DNA from: Paraphoma chrysanthemicola
Lineage: Eukaryota > Ascomycota > Dothideomycetes > Pleosporales > Phaeosphaeriaceae
Length of the DNA: 64,000 nt
Reading direction: 5' to 3'
NCBI GenBank assembly: GCA_020744225.1
Contig: JAGMWG010000009.1
Coordinates: 1,612,001-1,676,000, forward strand
Shown here: positions 31,766-43,422 of the stretch, piece by piece
How the letters are laid out: each line of letters starts with the position of its first letter
How positions within the stretch are numbered: the first letter of the stretch is position 1
Program-made: the position numbers and the translations under genes
The notes under the pieces: generated by a model
What the model saw: the letters and a program-made list of their open reading frames with translations, nothing else
Told to the model about the DNA's origin: nothing
The model's database searches: none

Positions 31766-31860
31766 CGCCCGCCTACGACAATTTGCTGTAAGCGTCACGC
31801 GACCGCCTCGCTTTAGCTGGCTGTGGGTGCGTCGAAAGCTCATGCATCTTGTCAAAAGTC

Positions 31861-32012
31861 TGTCAGCTTACATGTAAGCCCAGGGTACCTTGTATGGTCA
31901 CGTGGATAATCCACCGGCCAATCAGCCCACTACTCTATGTATTTAAACCTACATCACAGACCTCTCGGTTATCAGATCAATACACTACGTCTCCTGTACC
32001 CAACTGCTTACA
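31861..32012 (+). repeat. 5' LTR of outer copia element
   Basis: It starts TG and ends CA and contains a TATTTAAA box-like sequence near 31940 that could act as the promoter. Its partner at the 3' end shows TG to TA and CA to TA changes, for example in the stretch after CTCTATGTATTTAAACC. Confidence 0.8.
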
Positions 32013-32093
32013 GTTATGAGCCCGGCCTAATCCGCTCTATCTATCGTTAAACTACCTACCTACCTATCTTGAGCAGAAAGCATTACTACTAGC

Positions 32094-33110
32094 ATGTCGA
32101 AGAATGTCGTTACCTCCGACATTGTCCTTCAAGGCCAGAGCAACTGGGAACTCTGGATCTTTGTTGTCAAGCGCATCGCTGAGCAGGCGACGTATGGGAA
32201 CACGTAGATCCTGATCAACCCCATCGTCCGCTCCAAAAGCACGAGAGGCCTGTTCGACCAGCACCTACTATCTACGCTGACGGGACTCCACATACTCAGC
32301 CTACTCAACAGGCTCTCATGCAGTACAAGCAGGATCTCAGCAACTATTACAAGGATATCAAAGAATACAGACGCCTGAAAGATAAGTTAGGACAAGTCGA
32401 AGCGCACATTACTAAGACAATTAAGCAGGATCTAATCTACCACATCAAAGACGAGCTAACTGTACACAATCAATTAAGACGCTTCAAGAGCTCCACTCTC
32501 CAACGACAGCTGATCAAGAATACCGCGTCCAGAAGGCGTATGAAGCGTCTGAAACTCTACACGCTCGCCGATCAAATAACGAAGATTGATGTAGCGAATT
32601 CATTAAAGCGCACAATCGAGCAAAGCAAAATTTGCCAGAAGTATATGGCTTCCGAGCACACAAGGATCTCAACTTGAATCGCAACGTACCCGTACCTAGC
32701 GAGTCTTAGCCATCGACTGTCCTCGCAGACTTCCTACGCTATCATCGAACAACGCACTTAGGGAAGACGAACATTCATGGAGGTGTATTTGGAGCTACAC
32801 TAAACGGTTAAGAATCTCCGTACAAGAGAAAAAGATCAAGAGGCGATGAGAAACTGTTAAAGCCCTGCCTCTGTGGAGACAACTACTTCTGGGGACAGTG
32901 TCCGTACATTGACACAGCACTTAGAACACGAGGGTTTGTCGAAGACCCTGAGAAAGCCAAGAAGATTACTACATTTGAGGTTGCAGATATGAAAGGCATC
33001 CTAAACTAGGTTCGGGAAAAGAACCGACGCTATAAGAAGCAGAGGAGCAAGGATACTGATAAACGAGCTGACGCTGATTCGATAGAAATCGACGCTGGTG
33101 ATCAACCTAT
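32094..33110 (+). pseudogene. Copia gag of outer element
   Basis: The ATG at 32094 opens MSKNVVTSDIVLQGQSNWEL, the usual substrate-like start of fungal copia gag, and meets a TAG at about 32206. A frame change leads to MQYKQDLSNYYKDIKEYRRL and KDKLGQVEAHITKTI (32318-32677), a helical capsid region. Near 32870 a Cys-rich segment (CLCGDNYFWGQCPYI) resembles the zinc knuckle region, and it is followed by EDPEKAKKITTFEVADMKGI. Breaks are few and mostly single-base, so this half is fairly young or has escaped RIP. Confidence 0.7.
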
Positions 33111-33139
33111 ATCTATGAGAGTTATATCAAATCTGCCTC

Positions 33140-34766
33140 TACAGGCTTGCTCCTGAGATATACGTTGCTGCAGCATACCTGCCTAATCGTACTCCTACCC
33201 TTGCAATTGGTTGGAAGACTCTATTTGAAATGGCCTACTCGAAGCAGCCTACAATTGCTTACTTACGAGTATATGGCTGCTGCGCATAAGCACTCCGTCT
33301 ATAGATACTACGAGGCAATAAATTATCTCTACGCGCACTGATCGGATATCTAGTTGGATATGACTCTTTGAACATCTACCGAGTCTGGCTACTGAACGCG
33401 AGGAGTATAGCGGATTAAGGAAAGGTTATTCGAACACGAGATGTTATATTTAAGGAGGATTGGTTCTATTAAGAACATGACGACTTAGACCCTCTGCTAT
33501 TAAACACGGAATTGACCTAAGTTATACACACTCTTTATATGCTATCTTTAGAGAACCTAGAGAACTTCTTAGAAGACGAGTATGACACTATAGCGGAACC
33601 TAGCTAGATTGTTTACAGCACCTCCTCAGACAACTACACTAAGTCTCATACTACTAGCGGAGTACTAACGCTACTAACGCTAGCTACTACAGCCTCTCCT
33701 TATCTAGATACTCGGTTAGATAGCTCTGATAAAGGCTTGTTAGCTACTCTTAGTCGCAGTTCTACACTAGACATTCAGCCTTCTACTTAAACAACAAGAA
33801 AGCGGAAGCGACGCGACTTAATCTAACGCTACTCGATTGACTCAAATACTGCACAAAACTAAGAACTTATTAACGGCAACCTACGCTAGACACATATTCT
33901 TTCTAAGGGACTTATACGATCTCGAAAGCCGTCTTGCAAAAGCAGCAGCTTCTTTGTTAACAAATATTAGTTAACCTTCGTAGCTGCCTCTGCTACAGCG
34001 TCTAAGACGCGATTTTATTACTTGAATCTACCTCTTAAACCTCGACTTTATTAGGACGTAATAAAGCTACTAGATCTACACAAGCAAGGCTTTATTGCAG
34101 CTATGTAGCGTGAAATATCTAACGTTAAGCGCAAAGATACGTACAGGACGATTATATGGAAGGATTTTAACGCCTAAGATAATGAGGTTCTGCTACTGCT
34201 CTAGGTATTTAAATACAAGCTTAACAGCGAAGGATACTTAGCTAAATACAAGGCTAGGGTCTGTGTACGTAGCGACCTTTAGACAACAGCGGAAGATACG
34301 TACGCTGCTACACTTGCTATCTGCATATTCCGAGCACTTATGGCTATCGCAGCCTACTTTAATATGGAAGTTCGATAATACGATGCTGTTAACGCGTTCA
34401 CAAATGCTCGGCTTGCTACATTAGTATACTGCTATCTACTAGAAGGCTTCTTTGATTCTGATTGCCTATGGGAACTACGCCGTGCCCTATATGGCCTAAA
34501 GGCCTTACTACTACTGTGGTACAAAGAGCTCACTAAGACTCTTGCAGAGCTTGGACTTCGAGAAGTTAAAGATACACTCTGTCTTTGGAAGAATGAGAAG
34601 CTGCTAGTCTTCTTCTACGTTGATGATATTGTTGTTCTTGCTAAACCAGCCTATATAACTGCTCTTGACGATTTCGAACGTAAGCTGCTACGACGTTACG
34701 AGATTCGATTGCTAGGAGAATTATTAACCTTCTGCGGCGTACAGACACATCGCGATAGGTTATCTG
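33140..34766 (+). pseudogene. Copia pol of outer element, 5' part (integrase end and reverse transcriptase)
   Basis: At 33140-33300 the frame gives the end of the integrase region (LLAPEIYVAAAYLPNRTPTL when read across a shift). At 34310-34760 it reads FRALMAIAAYFNMEVR, YDAVNAFTNARLATLVYCYL, CLWELRRALYGLKA and LLVFFYVDDIVVLAKP; the YVDD catalytic box lies at about 34616-34627. The frame then runs into the LTR of the nested element at 34767, in the part of the enzyme following the palm. Intervening stops are mainly TAG and TAA. Confidence 0.75.
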
Positions 34767-34890
34767 TGTTAAGATGGGCGATGAAGACAGTGGTTATGTG
34801 ACTGATGTTGCATGACTAATTAGCGTTAGTACTTAGTCTTAGGTCTTACCTTGACAATACGATAACTCTTATACTCTTAAAGTTTTGACA
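34767..34890 (+). repeat. 5' LTR of nested copia element
   Basis: Starts TGTTAAGAT and ends TTTTGACA. Compared with the 3' LTR, 12 positions are TG or CA here and TA there, against one in the reverse sense. Confidence 0.88.
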
Positions 34891-34976
34891 GGTTATAAGC
34901 CTGGCGCTTTCGCGTATGGCCTACTGCTAATACGAAACAGGGAGTAGGAGTTTCCTTATGTTGGCTGCATGTTGTA

Positions 34977-35375
34977 TGAACCTCGTAGTCTTGATAAGGC
35001 TACGTTGTAAGAAGGGCCTTGAGAGGCGAGAAGCGCTAAGTACTTAAGGGGAGATTTAGGATTAGGCTAGTAATCCTGAAGCTCGTTACATTAGCACTGG
35101 AAAGTAGTGCTTATGTATTTAGCTCTCTCTTGATGGGACCTCGTAGCCTTGACACAGCTGCGTTGTACAAAGAGGCTTGAGAGGCGAGAAGCGCCCTAGT
35201 AATTAAGTAGGGATTAGGATGAGTCTAGTAGTCCTGAGGCCGTTATATTAGCACAGAAGAGTAGTACTTGCGCAGTTAGTTTTAGGCCTCGCGGCTCTAA
35301 CTAAGCTGCGTTGTATAAAGGGCTTGAGAGGCGAAAAGCGCCTTAGTAATTAAGAGGGGGTTTAGGATGAGCTAA
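34977..35375 (+). repeat. Three imperfect tandem repeats of about 150 bases in the nested element leader
   Basis: Units begin at about 34980, 35140 and 35286 with CCTCGTAG or CCTCGCGG, each followed by a GCTACGTTGTA or GCTGCGTTGTA motif, then TTGAGAGGCGAGAAGCGC and, about 40 bases later, GGATTAGG or GGATGAG. They lie between the 5' LTR and gag. They do not encode a repeated protein, so an RNA or packaging role is possible. Confidence 0.65.
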
Positions 35376-35589
35376 ATGGAAGTCTCTGAACTTGTTGAAA
35401 CAGTATACAGAGGCTAGCAAGAGCAGACCTGTTCTTACAGAGGATCTAGCGGCTTGTAGAGCTAAATGGATGGGATAAAACTCAAAGGAAACGATGCGGT
35501 AAGGCTGAGCTAGCTTTGAGAAAAAGCAAAATACAAAGTGAAAATTCTTCTGTTGCAGCACCTGTTAACTATTAGTAATTGACACGAAC

Positions 35590-36890
35590 GCAGCGCAACA
35601 TAGTTATCGAAGAAGCCTTCTTAGCTACTGTTTTGGAGATGTTCTTAACTCGTTCTACCTGCCGTAACATAACTGTTGCTGAAGAACGTTAGCTTAAAGT
35701 AATAGAGCTCAACCGTTGCAACAACTGTGATGGAAGCACTACTAGGTGTAAGATGTACAATTAGCAGGAGAGAAGAGAGCAGCTAGGACAGGGAGGTAGA
35801 GATAATAGACATGCGGTAAGGCGTGACGAGATAGAGAGATTAAGAGCGGAAAACTGCAGACTTAGAGACTTAACAGCAGAGCTATAAGTAATAAATGAAA
35901 GTCTAGTAGGCAGTATAGATGGAAATAATCTGGTAGAGGCCTTCGTAGACTTTAAGAAACATGCTAAGGTGAGCAGCGCTAGTAAAGCTGTTAACGAGCA
36001 AGGCTTTAAGAAGTTAGGAGGAGTTACTAACTACGAGGGGTAGAAGAAGTCGTTTTAGACCGTTACTAAGATACATAACCTCTAGGAGATGTATAATAGC
36101 AGGTTTAATGCGCTTTTAACTACTACAGACTAGAAAGTGTTAATAAAGTTTAGATAGCTTTGTTAAAATACTATGAGCATTCTTTATACTGCCTGCAACG
36201 GGATGATTAGGTCGTTACTGTAGAGTGAGAGTATTAAGCTGCTCTTGTAAGTAATAGCACTTCTAGGTGAGTGTAACTGCTAGCGAGGGGGTGCTGTTGT
36301 CTAGTTGCTGTTTAGAGAATTCTTTACTACTACACTTACTAATACTAGAAGCGTTACTAAGCTTAGGAATAAGCTAGTAGAAGTGTAGGAGAGTCTGCTC
36401 GCAGTTAATGCAGAATATCGCTTACTAGTATAGTAGGTTAACTCTTACTTTCTTACTGCACTTACTAGCGCGTTTAACAATAAGGTTGTAGTTCTAAGTT
36501 CGGATGAATTTATTATTTTAGTCACTAACCTAAAAGACTTTTAGACTCTAGCTTAGGAGGTAATCTAGGAAGAGCAGCGATAGATAAACAATAACGATAG
36601 TATTACCTTAGCCGTAAACAGCTAGAAGAGATGCATGTTCTACTAAAGACTAGGCTATCTTGCTGTTATAGAGCTAAATAGATACTATAGAATAAGCTAA
36701 AACACTAGATATAGGCTAAGCTAGTACAAGAAAGTACATAAGAAAAGAGACAGAAAGAGATCTAGTATAGAAGCAACGTATCTACAGAATGCTATAAAGA
36801 AAGAAAGAATTAAAGAAAGTAACTTTATGCAAGAATCTACCTCTAATTAACTATTAGTGCGCAGGAAGAGTCTCTGCTAAGGTATAGTTA
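35590..36890 (+). pseudogene. Copia gag of nested element
   Basis: The frame contains RCNNCDGSTTRCKMYN near 35720, then a charged helical segment EIERLRAENCRLRDLTAEL that could be a coiled coil, VEAFVDFKKHAKVSSAS, and near 36620 a KRCMFY-x-RLGYLAV segment that corresponds to a zinc knuckle. RIP stops increase towards the right. Boundaries are approximate. Confidence 0.6.
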
Positions 36891-39800
36891 TTGTATACGT
36901 ATTATACCTGTTCTAGTAGACTACTTTCGCCTACGTAATAGTAGCGTTAGGAGCAAGATAGTAGATAGAAGTTAAGGCAGAGACATGAGTAGAGACTAAT
37001 AGCTCGTAGCTGCTACTAGTATTAGGTGTTATTAACGGATAACTAGCTCTAGACGATTAGGTTCTTAATAGTAGAAGCTATACGCACGTAACTAGAAGAC
37101 AGTCGCTTTTTAAGACAATAAGACTAGCACTATCTAGAAAGCAGGTTATAGGAGTTAGTAGAGGCGTAATAGTTGCTAGTATTAAGACAGTTAAGATTCT
37201 AATTGCCTGCGAGGTTAATAGCAAAGTCTATAACAAGACCTTTACTATTTATAACGTTTTGTATACACTAGGTCTTCTCTTTAATATTATCTTATGTTAA
37301 GCGTTAACGTTAACGAAGGAAGAGGAGAAGGCAGGCATATGCTTTGTGATAGATAGCTACGACCTTAATATCGTCTGTATAGAGACTAGATAAGTGATAG
37401 CTATAGCTAACTGCTGCAATACTAACTTGTACGTGCTGTTACGACTAAAAGCAGAGGCTACCTAAAAACAAAAACCGCAGCTATATGCCTTTACAGCAAT
37501 TCTCTTAGACGTGCTTATTAAGACTTACTATTGTTAACTAGGGCATCTTAGAGAAAGGAGGCTAAGAAGGCTGCTATAACGTCTTAAGGTGTTAAGTTTA
37601 GAGAACCTACTGCCTTCATGTAAGTTCTGTAACTGAGCTAGCATGAAGAGAAGAAACTTTAAGAACTCTAAGATAAGGAGTAAGAAGCCTTTATAGAGGG
37701 TCTTTGTTAACCTAGCAGGGCTAGTTAACGCGTATAATAGTAAGAAGAAAGTTAATAATCGCTTCGCTCTTACTATTACAGACGACTATACAAGATATAG
37801 ATAGGTAAGAGTGTTGTAATATAAGAACGATGCAGTAAGAGAACTGTAGATCTAGAAGACTTAGGTTAAGAAAGAACTAAAACATAAACTGCTAGCCGTC
37901 TAAAGAGATAATAGCAGAGAGTTTAATAATAAACTATTAAACGAGTTTTTTAGAGAGACAGGCGTTAGAGTTAAGCCTACAGTACTGTATAATCTAGAGT
38001 AGAACAGAGTTATAGAAAGAGGTATAAATATTTTGTTTACTGCAGTAAGAGTGATACTAGACGAGTTAAATCTTAGTTAATATTGTTTCGCTAAGATTCT
38101 TATTAGTGTTACTAGTATAGTTAACTATTGCCTAACGTTAGCTAATTCTAATAATTAGCTACTATACGAGTAACTGTATAGAAGGCTGCTGCTAATAGAG
38201 CACCTGCGAGTTCTAGACTGCAAGTGCTAGAAGCTCTAACTCTAAAGCGACTACTCGAACTTTAGGAAGCTTAATCTCTAGGTAGATAAGTACTATCTTC
38301 TTAGTTCTATTGCGAAACATTAGTATTAGGTATAGAATACCTACACTAAGCGAGTCGAGTTAGTTCGAGATCTGCACTTTAATAAGGATATATTTAGTCT
38401 AAGAAGAGAGGTTCTCGAGACTATGCGCTAACTAGCCTATTGCGACGAGGTTAGAATTCAAGATACTCTTACACATAGAGCTAAGCGGCGATAGTACTCT
38501 ATAATTAAGAAGAAGACTCTAGCAGCTTTGTTAGTAAAGCCTGCTGCGATTAATAGAGAACTCGTGTTAATTACTAAAGACAGCAAGATAAATAAAGTAA
38601 AGCGCTTCTCTAAAGAGAGTACACAAACTTAGGTAGCCTAGTCGCTAGTGTCTGTAGACTATAATAATTAGAGTGTAGTAACTAAGTGTCTAGCTGTGCT
38701 GTTAGCGCTAGAGAAGAATTAAGATAAACTCGAGAACTATATAGTTAATTATGCTGCTAGCAGCGTATACAAACTAAAGAACTATGAGAATACTGTTACC
38801 TGTGTAGACGTATTACAATAGATTCTGTCTATAGACGAAGAAGTTAAAGAGATTATAGCTAATAACGTGTAGAATGTCGTGAATCTCCTACTAGGAGTGT
38901 TAATTCTTACTAGCAAGTTTATATACAAGGTTAAGACTAATACTAATAGAGAAGTTACTCGTTATAAGTTCTAATAGTGCGCCTGCGGATTCGAATAAGA
39001 GCTAGGCGTTAACGTTCTTAAGACATTTACGTTAGTAGTAAAGCTAATAAGTTATAAGCTTCTATTTATTCTAGTCTACCTACTAGGCTAGTTAATTAAG
39101 TAGATAAACGTTAAGACAGTCTTTCTATATAGTAAGATTAACACAGACGTCTATATAGAACTCCTACTAAATATTAAGAACTAGTACTCTAGGAAGATTT
39201 GTAAGCTTAAGAAGGCTCTATATAGGCTTAAGTAGTCTTCTTAGATTTAGTACCTTACCTTAAGCTAAGCGCTGCGGCTAATAGAATTCGTAGTAATCTT
39301 AGAAGACTATAGCGTCTTTATTAATTGCAATAAACGTCTAGTTATTATGATATATATAGATAACCTCTTAATCTTAGAAAAGAACTAAGAGATAATTACA
39401 TCTGTTAAAAGCGCTCTATTAGAGTAATTTAAGATAAGCGATCTTAGTCTAGTTGCGCACTATCTAAGAGTAAAGGTAATCTAGAAGAATACCTTGTAGA
39501 GTAGTAGGATTAAGCTAACCTAACGCGTATATGCTAAGAAGGTATTAAGAACCTTTAGAATAGCAGACTATACTCCTGTAGCAACTCTAATAAATAAGAA
39601 TCTTGTGTTAGAACCTAGTAAAGAGGCGTTAGACTTACAGAATTAGAAGTAGTACTAGCGAGCAGTTAGTAGCCTTATATATCTAATACTCTATACTCGC
39701 CTAGATATTGCGTATACAGTTAGTTAGCTAGGTTACTTTACTACTAATTCGTTACAGAAATACTATACGGCCTTAAAGAGGCTTCTTTAGTACCTAAAGA

Positions 39801-40330
39801 GTACTAGTAACTATAGCCTAGTAATAGATACGCAAGATTAGCTAAACGTTCTAATAGGCTATACAGACGCGAATTAGGGAAGTGACGACGACTGCTAATT
39901 AACTAGCGGCTACGTCTTTACATTTACTAGTACTACTATTAGCTAGAAGTTAAAGCGTTAAGCTACTGTAGCGCTGTCTAGCTGTAAGGCTAAGTATATT
40001 ATAGAGTCTAAGACTGCGAAGAAAGCAATATAGCTGCAGCGACTATTATATTAGCTGTAAGTTAGCTACTCTTAGTTAGGTACGCTAGAGCTAGTAAGTA
40101 TACTTAGAGATAATTAAGAAGCTCTAGCTCTAGCTAAGAACCTAATGTACTATGCAAGAACTAAGTACGTAGATATCTAGTACTACTTCGTACAAGAGAA
40201 AGTAGAAGAGTAGCTAGTAAAGATAAAATGAATTGCTAGTAGTTTAAACCTAGTAAATAGACTTACTAAGCTATTAAGTAAGACGAAGTTTAAGTTCTTT
40301 TAATAGATAGTTAGCTTATAGAGGATTAAT
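36891..40330 (+). pseudogene. Copia pol of nested element (protease, integrase, RT, RNase H)
   Basis: Near 37530-37640 a zinc-binding integrase start (GHL-GERRLRRLL, then CKFCN) is seen, followed by DDYTRYR near 37780 as the first catalytic Asp region. The reverse transcriptase reads INTDVYIELLLNIKN near 39140, KLKKALYRLKQ near 39200 and IYIDNLLILEK at about 39350, where the YVDD box has become YIDN. The end reads RLDIAYTVSQLGYFTTNS, IGYTDAN, SGYVFTFTS, ALSSCKAKYI and KYVDIQYYFVQEKV, the RNase H domain. TAG stops replace Gln and Trp throughout. Confidence 0.75.
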
Positions 40331-40416
40331 AATTAAGGTAATAGCTTCTAGAGCACGGAATAACTTGTGTATACCTAATAGCATTAAGAGAGAGTACTGC
40401 TCTCATCGAGAGAGAG

Positions 40417-40540
40417 TATTAAGATAGGTAATAAAGATAGTAGTTATGTAACTAATGTTGCGTAACTAATTAGTGTTAGTACTTAGTCTTAGGTCTTACC
40501 TTAATAATACGATAACTCTTACACCTCTAAAGTTTTAATA
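40417..40540 (+). repeat. 3' LTR of nested copia element
   Basis: Same length as the 5' LTR (124 bases), starting TATTAAGAT and ending TTTTAATA: the original TG and CA ends have themselves been mutated to TA. Confidence 0.88.
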
Positions 40541-41400
40541 ATCTAGATCTATTTAGCTATTCTAAGAAGTATATCTAGATAAGCTTAGCACTAAATATTT
40601 ATCGCTAAAGCTATTTCGTTAACTCTTAGCTACCTTACTTCTACTTAAGAAAGTAGTTTCTTTAGATAAGCTAAAGAACGACGCTAATATATATAGATAC
40701 GCACAATTAGTTAGGTTAATTAGCTATATTATAACTATAACTCGACCTAATATTTCTAAAGCTTACTTAAGATTAGTAGAATTTCTTATTAACTTAGCTT
40801 AACGCTATATTAACGCTGCCTACTAGACTATAGAGTATCTACGCTATACAAAAGATTGCGCTTTACACTCTAACGCTTTAATATCTACTAACGCAGCGCA
40901 CGTTATATATTACGAAGAGCTAGACTTCTTTAGAGCTACTAACGCTTTATACGCTAACTATAAGGCTACTTAGAAGAGCTTATAAGGCTATATCTTCTTT
41001 CTATTTAGTAGCTCTATTAACTAGAAGGTAACACTTTAATAATACGTTACTAAATTAACTACTAAAGCTAAGCTAGTTATAACTTTCTCTGCAGGTACAG
41101 AGCTTCTTTAGTAGTAGAGACTATTTAAAGATATTGAATTTAATCTACATAATAAGTAAATACTATACTATAATAACTAGTAAATAATTCGTCTAGTTAC
41201 TATAGCTACGCTACGCCTTAAACCTTACTACAGCACGTTAATATACATTATTACTAGCATCGCTAGAAAGCGTAAGTACACAAAATCTATCTTTTATATA
41301 TATAGACTAAAGGTTAGCTAGCTAATAGTCTAACAAAACTATTACCTCGTTAGAGACATAAAAATTAGGTATTACTTTTATATTTTAATTTACTTTCTAT
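40541..41400 (+). pseudogene. Copia pol of outer element, 3' part (RNase H), RIPed
   Basis: The reverse transcriptase frame resumes after the nested element with SYSKKYI, then LVRLISYIITITRPNISKAY, INAAYQTIEYLRYTKDCALH, LYANYKAT, GYIFFLFSSSI and FSAGTELL, ending with RLFKDIEFNLHNKQILYYNN and TLIYIITSIARK, the copia RNase H end. Many TAG and TAA stops. It joins logically to the frame ending at 34766. Confidence 0.72.
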
Positions 41401-41726
41401 AAAATAAAAGGCTGCTATAATATAGTACTCTTTCTAGTTTTTTCTATATAGTTTTTTATAGGTTTAACGAGGCTGTATACACTAAAATACTCTATACTTT
41501 TATGTTATTAGGGATACTACTAATCTCTATACAAAACGAGAAGTAATTAGATCTTATATACTCTTAAGAACGCTTATTAGCAAGATTAACTAACACTATA
41601 ATAGTAGACGATTCTTACCTAGTACTACTCTAGTTAAGCAGCTACCTACTACGCTTAAATAAGCAGCTCTGCTCTAAAGAGTAGAAGGTAGCCTATAATT
41701 ACATTAGCTTCTATATACGTTTAAAT

Positions 41727-41878
41727 CTAAGAGAAGTATATAAGCTTAGAGTACCTTGTATAGTTATGTAGATAATCTACTAGCTAATTAGCCTACTACT
41801 CTATGTATTTAAACCTATATTATAGACCTCTTAGTTATTAGATTAATACACTACGTCTTCTGTACACAACTGCTTATA
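41727..41878 (+). repeat. 3' LTR of outer copia element, RIPed
   Basis: It aligns with 31861-32012 from GTACCTTGTAT to TGCTTATA with multiple C-to-T and G-to-A changes (for example CATCACAG became TATTATAG). The start is less certain because of divergence. Confidence 0.75.
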
Positions 41879-41922
41879 TATAGATAACCTCTTTCTACAG
41901 TATATTAAGTTATATAGCTGCG

Positions 41923-42376
41923 TAGACTAGTAAATGAGTAGGGGTTAGGTCGGGGTTGGGTTGGATTACGTAAGACCCTAACCTAACTCTAACTTAATAC
42001 CTACCTTTTTCACGCTAAGCGTAGGTAGTAGTTAGGCTGTAGTTGTATAGACTATGAGTTATAGTTGTGGTCGCACAGACTGGGTTAGAATAGGTCTTAG
42101 TTATTAAAGCCTTGTTATAACAGCGTTTTATTACAGTTACGTGCAATTGTGCATAGTTAAAAAAGTAATAAAAAAGTAACCTATGTGGGTACTCCGAACT
42201 TAACTACGACCTATGGTCCGTGCAACTTAACTTAACCTCTACCTACGCTAGTAGCAACTCTAACCCAACCTCTACCCACGCTAGTAGTAACTTAACTTAA
42301 CTCCTACCTACGGCCCGTGCGACTACGACCTAACTCATACCTACGAGTAGGTACCTCGAACCTATTTACTAGCCTA
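41923..42376. mobile_element. hAT-type MITE, copy 1
   Basis: A 454-base element with terminal repeats TAGACTAGTAAAT and, inverted at the right, ATTTACTAGCCTA, flanked by a perfect 8-base duplication TAGCTGCG (41915-41922 and 42377-42384). An 8-base duplication is typical of hAT. It has no coding capacity and is filled with subterminal GTTAGG/CCTAAC and CTACC-type repeats. RIP is mild. Confidence 0.82.
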
Positions 42377-42384
42377 TAGCTGCG

Positions 42385-42847
42385 TATATAAGTAGATTTA
42401 TATACATAAGGTCTACGAGATTAAAAGCTTTTAGTAATTAAACTTGTATAATAGCTATAATGTCTTAACTTATAAAGAGTATATACTTTACTATTAGAAC
42501 GCCTACAGATATAAAAGAAGAGCTGCCTACTTAGGTAATCTATAATTCTCTTTAGTAGCTGTACGAGGCTATTCTTACCTCTTAGTGTAGATAAACTAGA
42601 CTAAGGTTTAAATAGAATAGACCTGTATTACTATCTAGTATAACGTAAAGTAGCTGCAAGATAGTGTTGTACTAAAGCTAAAGTCTAAGTTTACTTTCTA
42701 GGTTATTTACAAAGTGTTAGGTGCTATAAGCTAATTAAATTAACCTCTAATATAGAAGTCGCTGCCTTAATATCTACTATTATACCTATACTATTAAGAG
42801 AAAGTTCTTTCTATTAGAAATAGAGTAAGCTATCTATAGATAATATT
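42385..42847. other. RIPed spacer between MITEs
   Basis: AT-rich sequence interrupted by stops in every frame. No motif recognised. Confidence 0.35.
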
Positions 42848-42855
42848 GTCTTAAT

Positions 42856-43350
42856 TAGGCTAGTAAATAAGTTTAGAGTACTTACTTATAAGTATAAAAT
42901 AAGTTGTAGTTACACGAGCTATAAGTAGAGTTAGGTTAGGTTATTACTAGCGTAAGTAAGAGTTAGATTAAGTTACTACTAGTGTAAGTAAGAGTTAGGT
43001 TATTATATTAGTAGAGTAGTAGTATTAGTTAGGTTAAGTTACTTAGGCTATAAGTTAGATTAAGTTTAGAGTACTATAGTAGGTTATTACGTGTGTACGC
43101 GTACGTAACTGCAATAAATTACTATAATAGATATTATAACTTACTATAACCTAGCTTATATAAGACTCTAACTTAACTACTACTCTACTAACGTAATAAC
43201 TTAACCTAACTCATAGTCTAAGTAACTCTAATCTAACTAATACTACTTACTAGCGCTAAAAAGATAAGTGTAGAGTTATAGTTAGGTTAGAGTCTTAGGT
43301 AAGCTAACTTAACTCATAACTTACCTAACCTATACCTATTTACTAGTTTA
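42856..43350. mobile_element. hAT-type MITE, copy 2
   Basis: A 495-base relative of the preceding MITE with ends TAGGCTAGTAAATA and TATTTACTAGTTTA (inverted), flanked by a perfect 8-base duplication GTCTTAAT (42848-42855 and 43351-43358). It has the same subterminal GTTAGG/CTAACC repeat style and is more heavily RIPed. Confidence 0.82.
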
Positions 43351-43422
43351 GTCTTAATCTAATTACTTATCTTCTATTAGTTAGTTAGTAGATTATATAA
43401 CTAGTAGATTCTTGTAAGAAGT

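Larger units (their letters stand above)
34767..40540 (+). mobile_element. Second Ty1/copia element nested in the first
   Basis: It is bounded by 124-base LTRs at 34767-34890 and 40417-40540 and flanked by a 5-base duplication, ATCTG on the left (34762-34766) and ATCTA on the right (40541-40545), differing by one TG-to-TA change. It holds gag, protease, integrase, reverse transcriptase and RNase H in copia order on the plus strand. Length is 5.8 kb. RIP is weak in the 5' LTR and leader and very heavy from about 35900 to the end. Confidence 0.88.
31861..41878 (+). mobile_element. Ty1/copia LTR retrotransposon, interrupted by a second copia element
   Basis: A 152-base LTR at 31861-32012 (TGTCAG...CTTACA) recurs in RIPed form at about 41727-41878. 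Between them lie gag and pol relics in copia order. Pol is split within the reverse transcriptase by the element at 34767-40540 and resumes at 40541. Without the insertion this element would be about 4.2 kb long. Its left 2.9 kb is only lightly RIPed and still rich in CA and TG; its right 1.3 kb is heavily RIPed. Sequence after the 5' LTR (GTTATGAGCCCGG) may be the primer-binding site. Confidence 0.85.

Noticed and set aside
41923..43350. GTTAGG/CCTAAC-like words suggestive of interstitial telomere repeats
   Set aside because: They are irregular, occur in both orientations and lie inside MITEs with defined ends and 8-base duplications.
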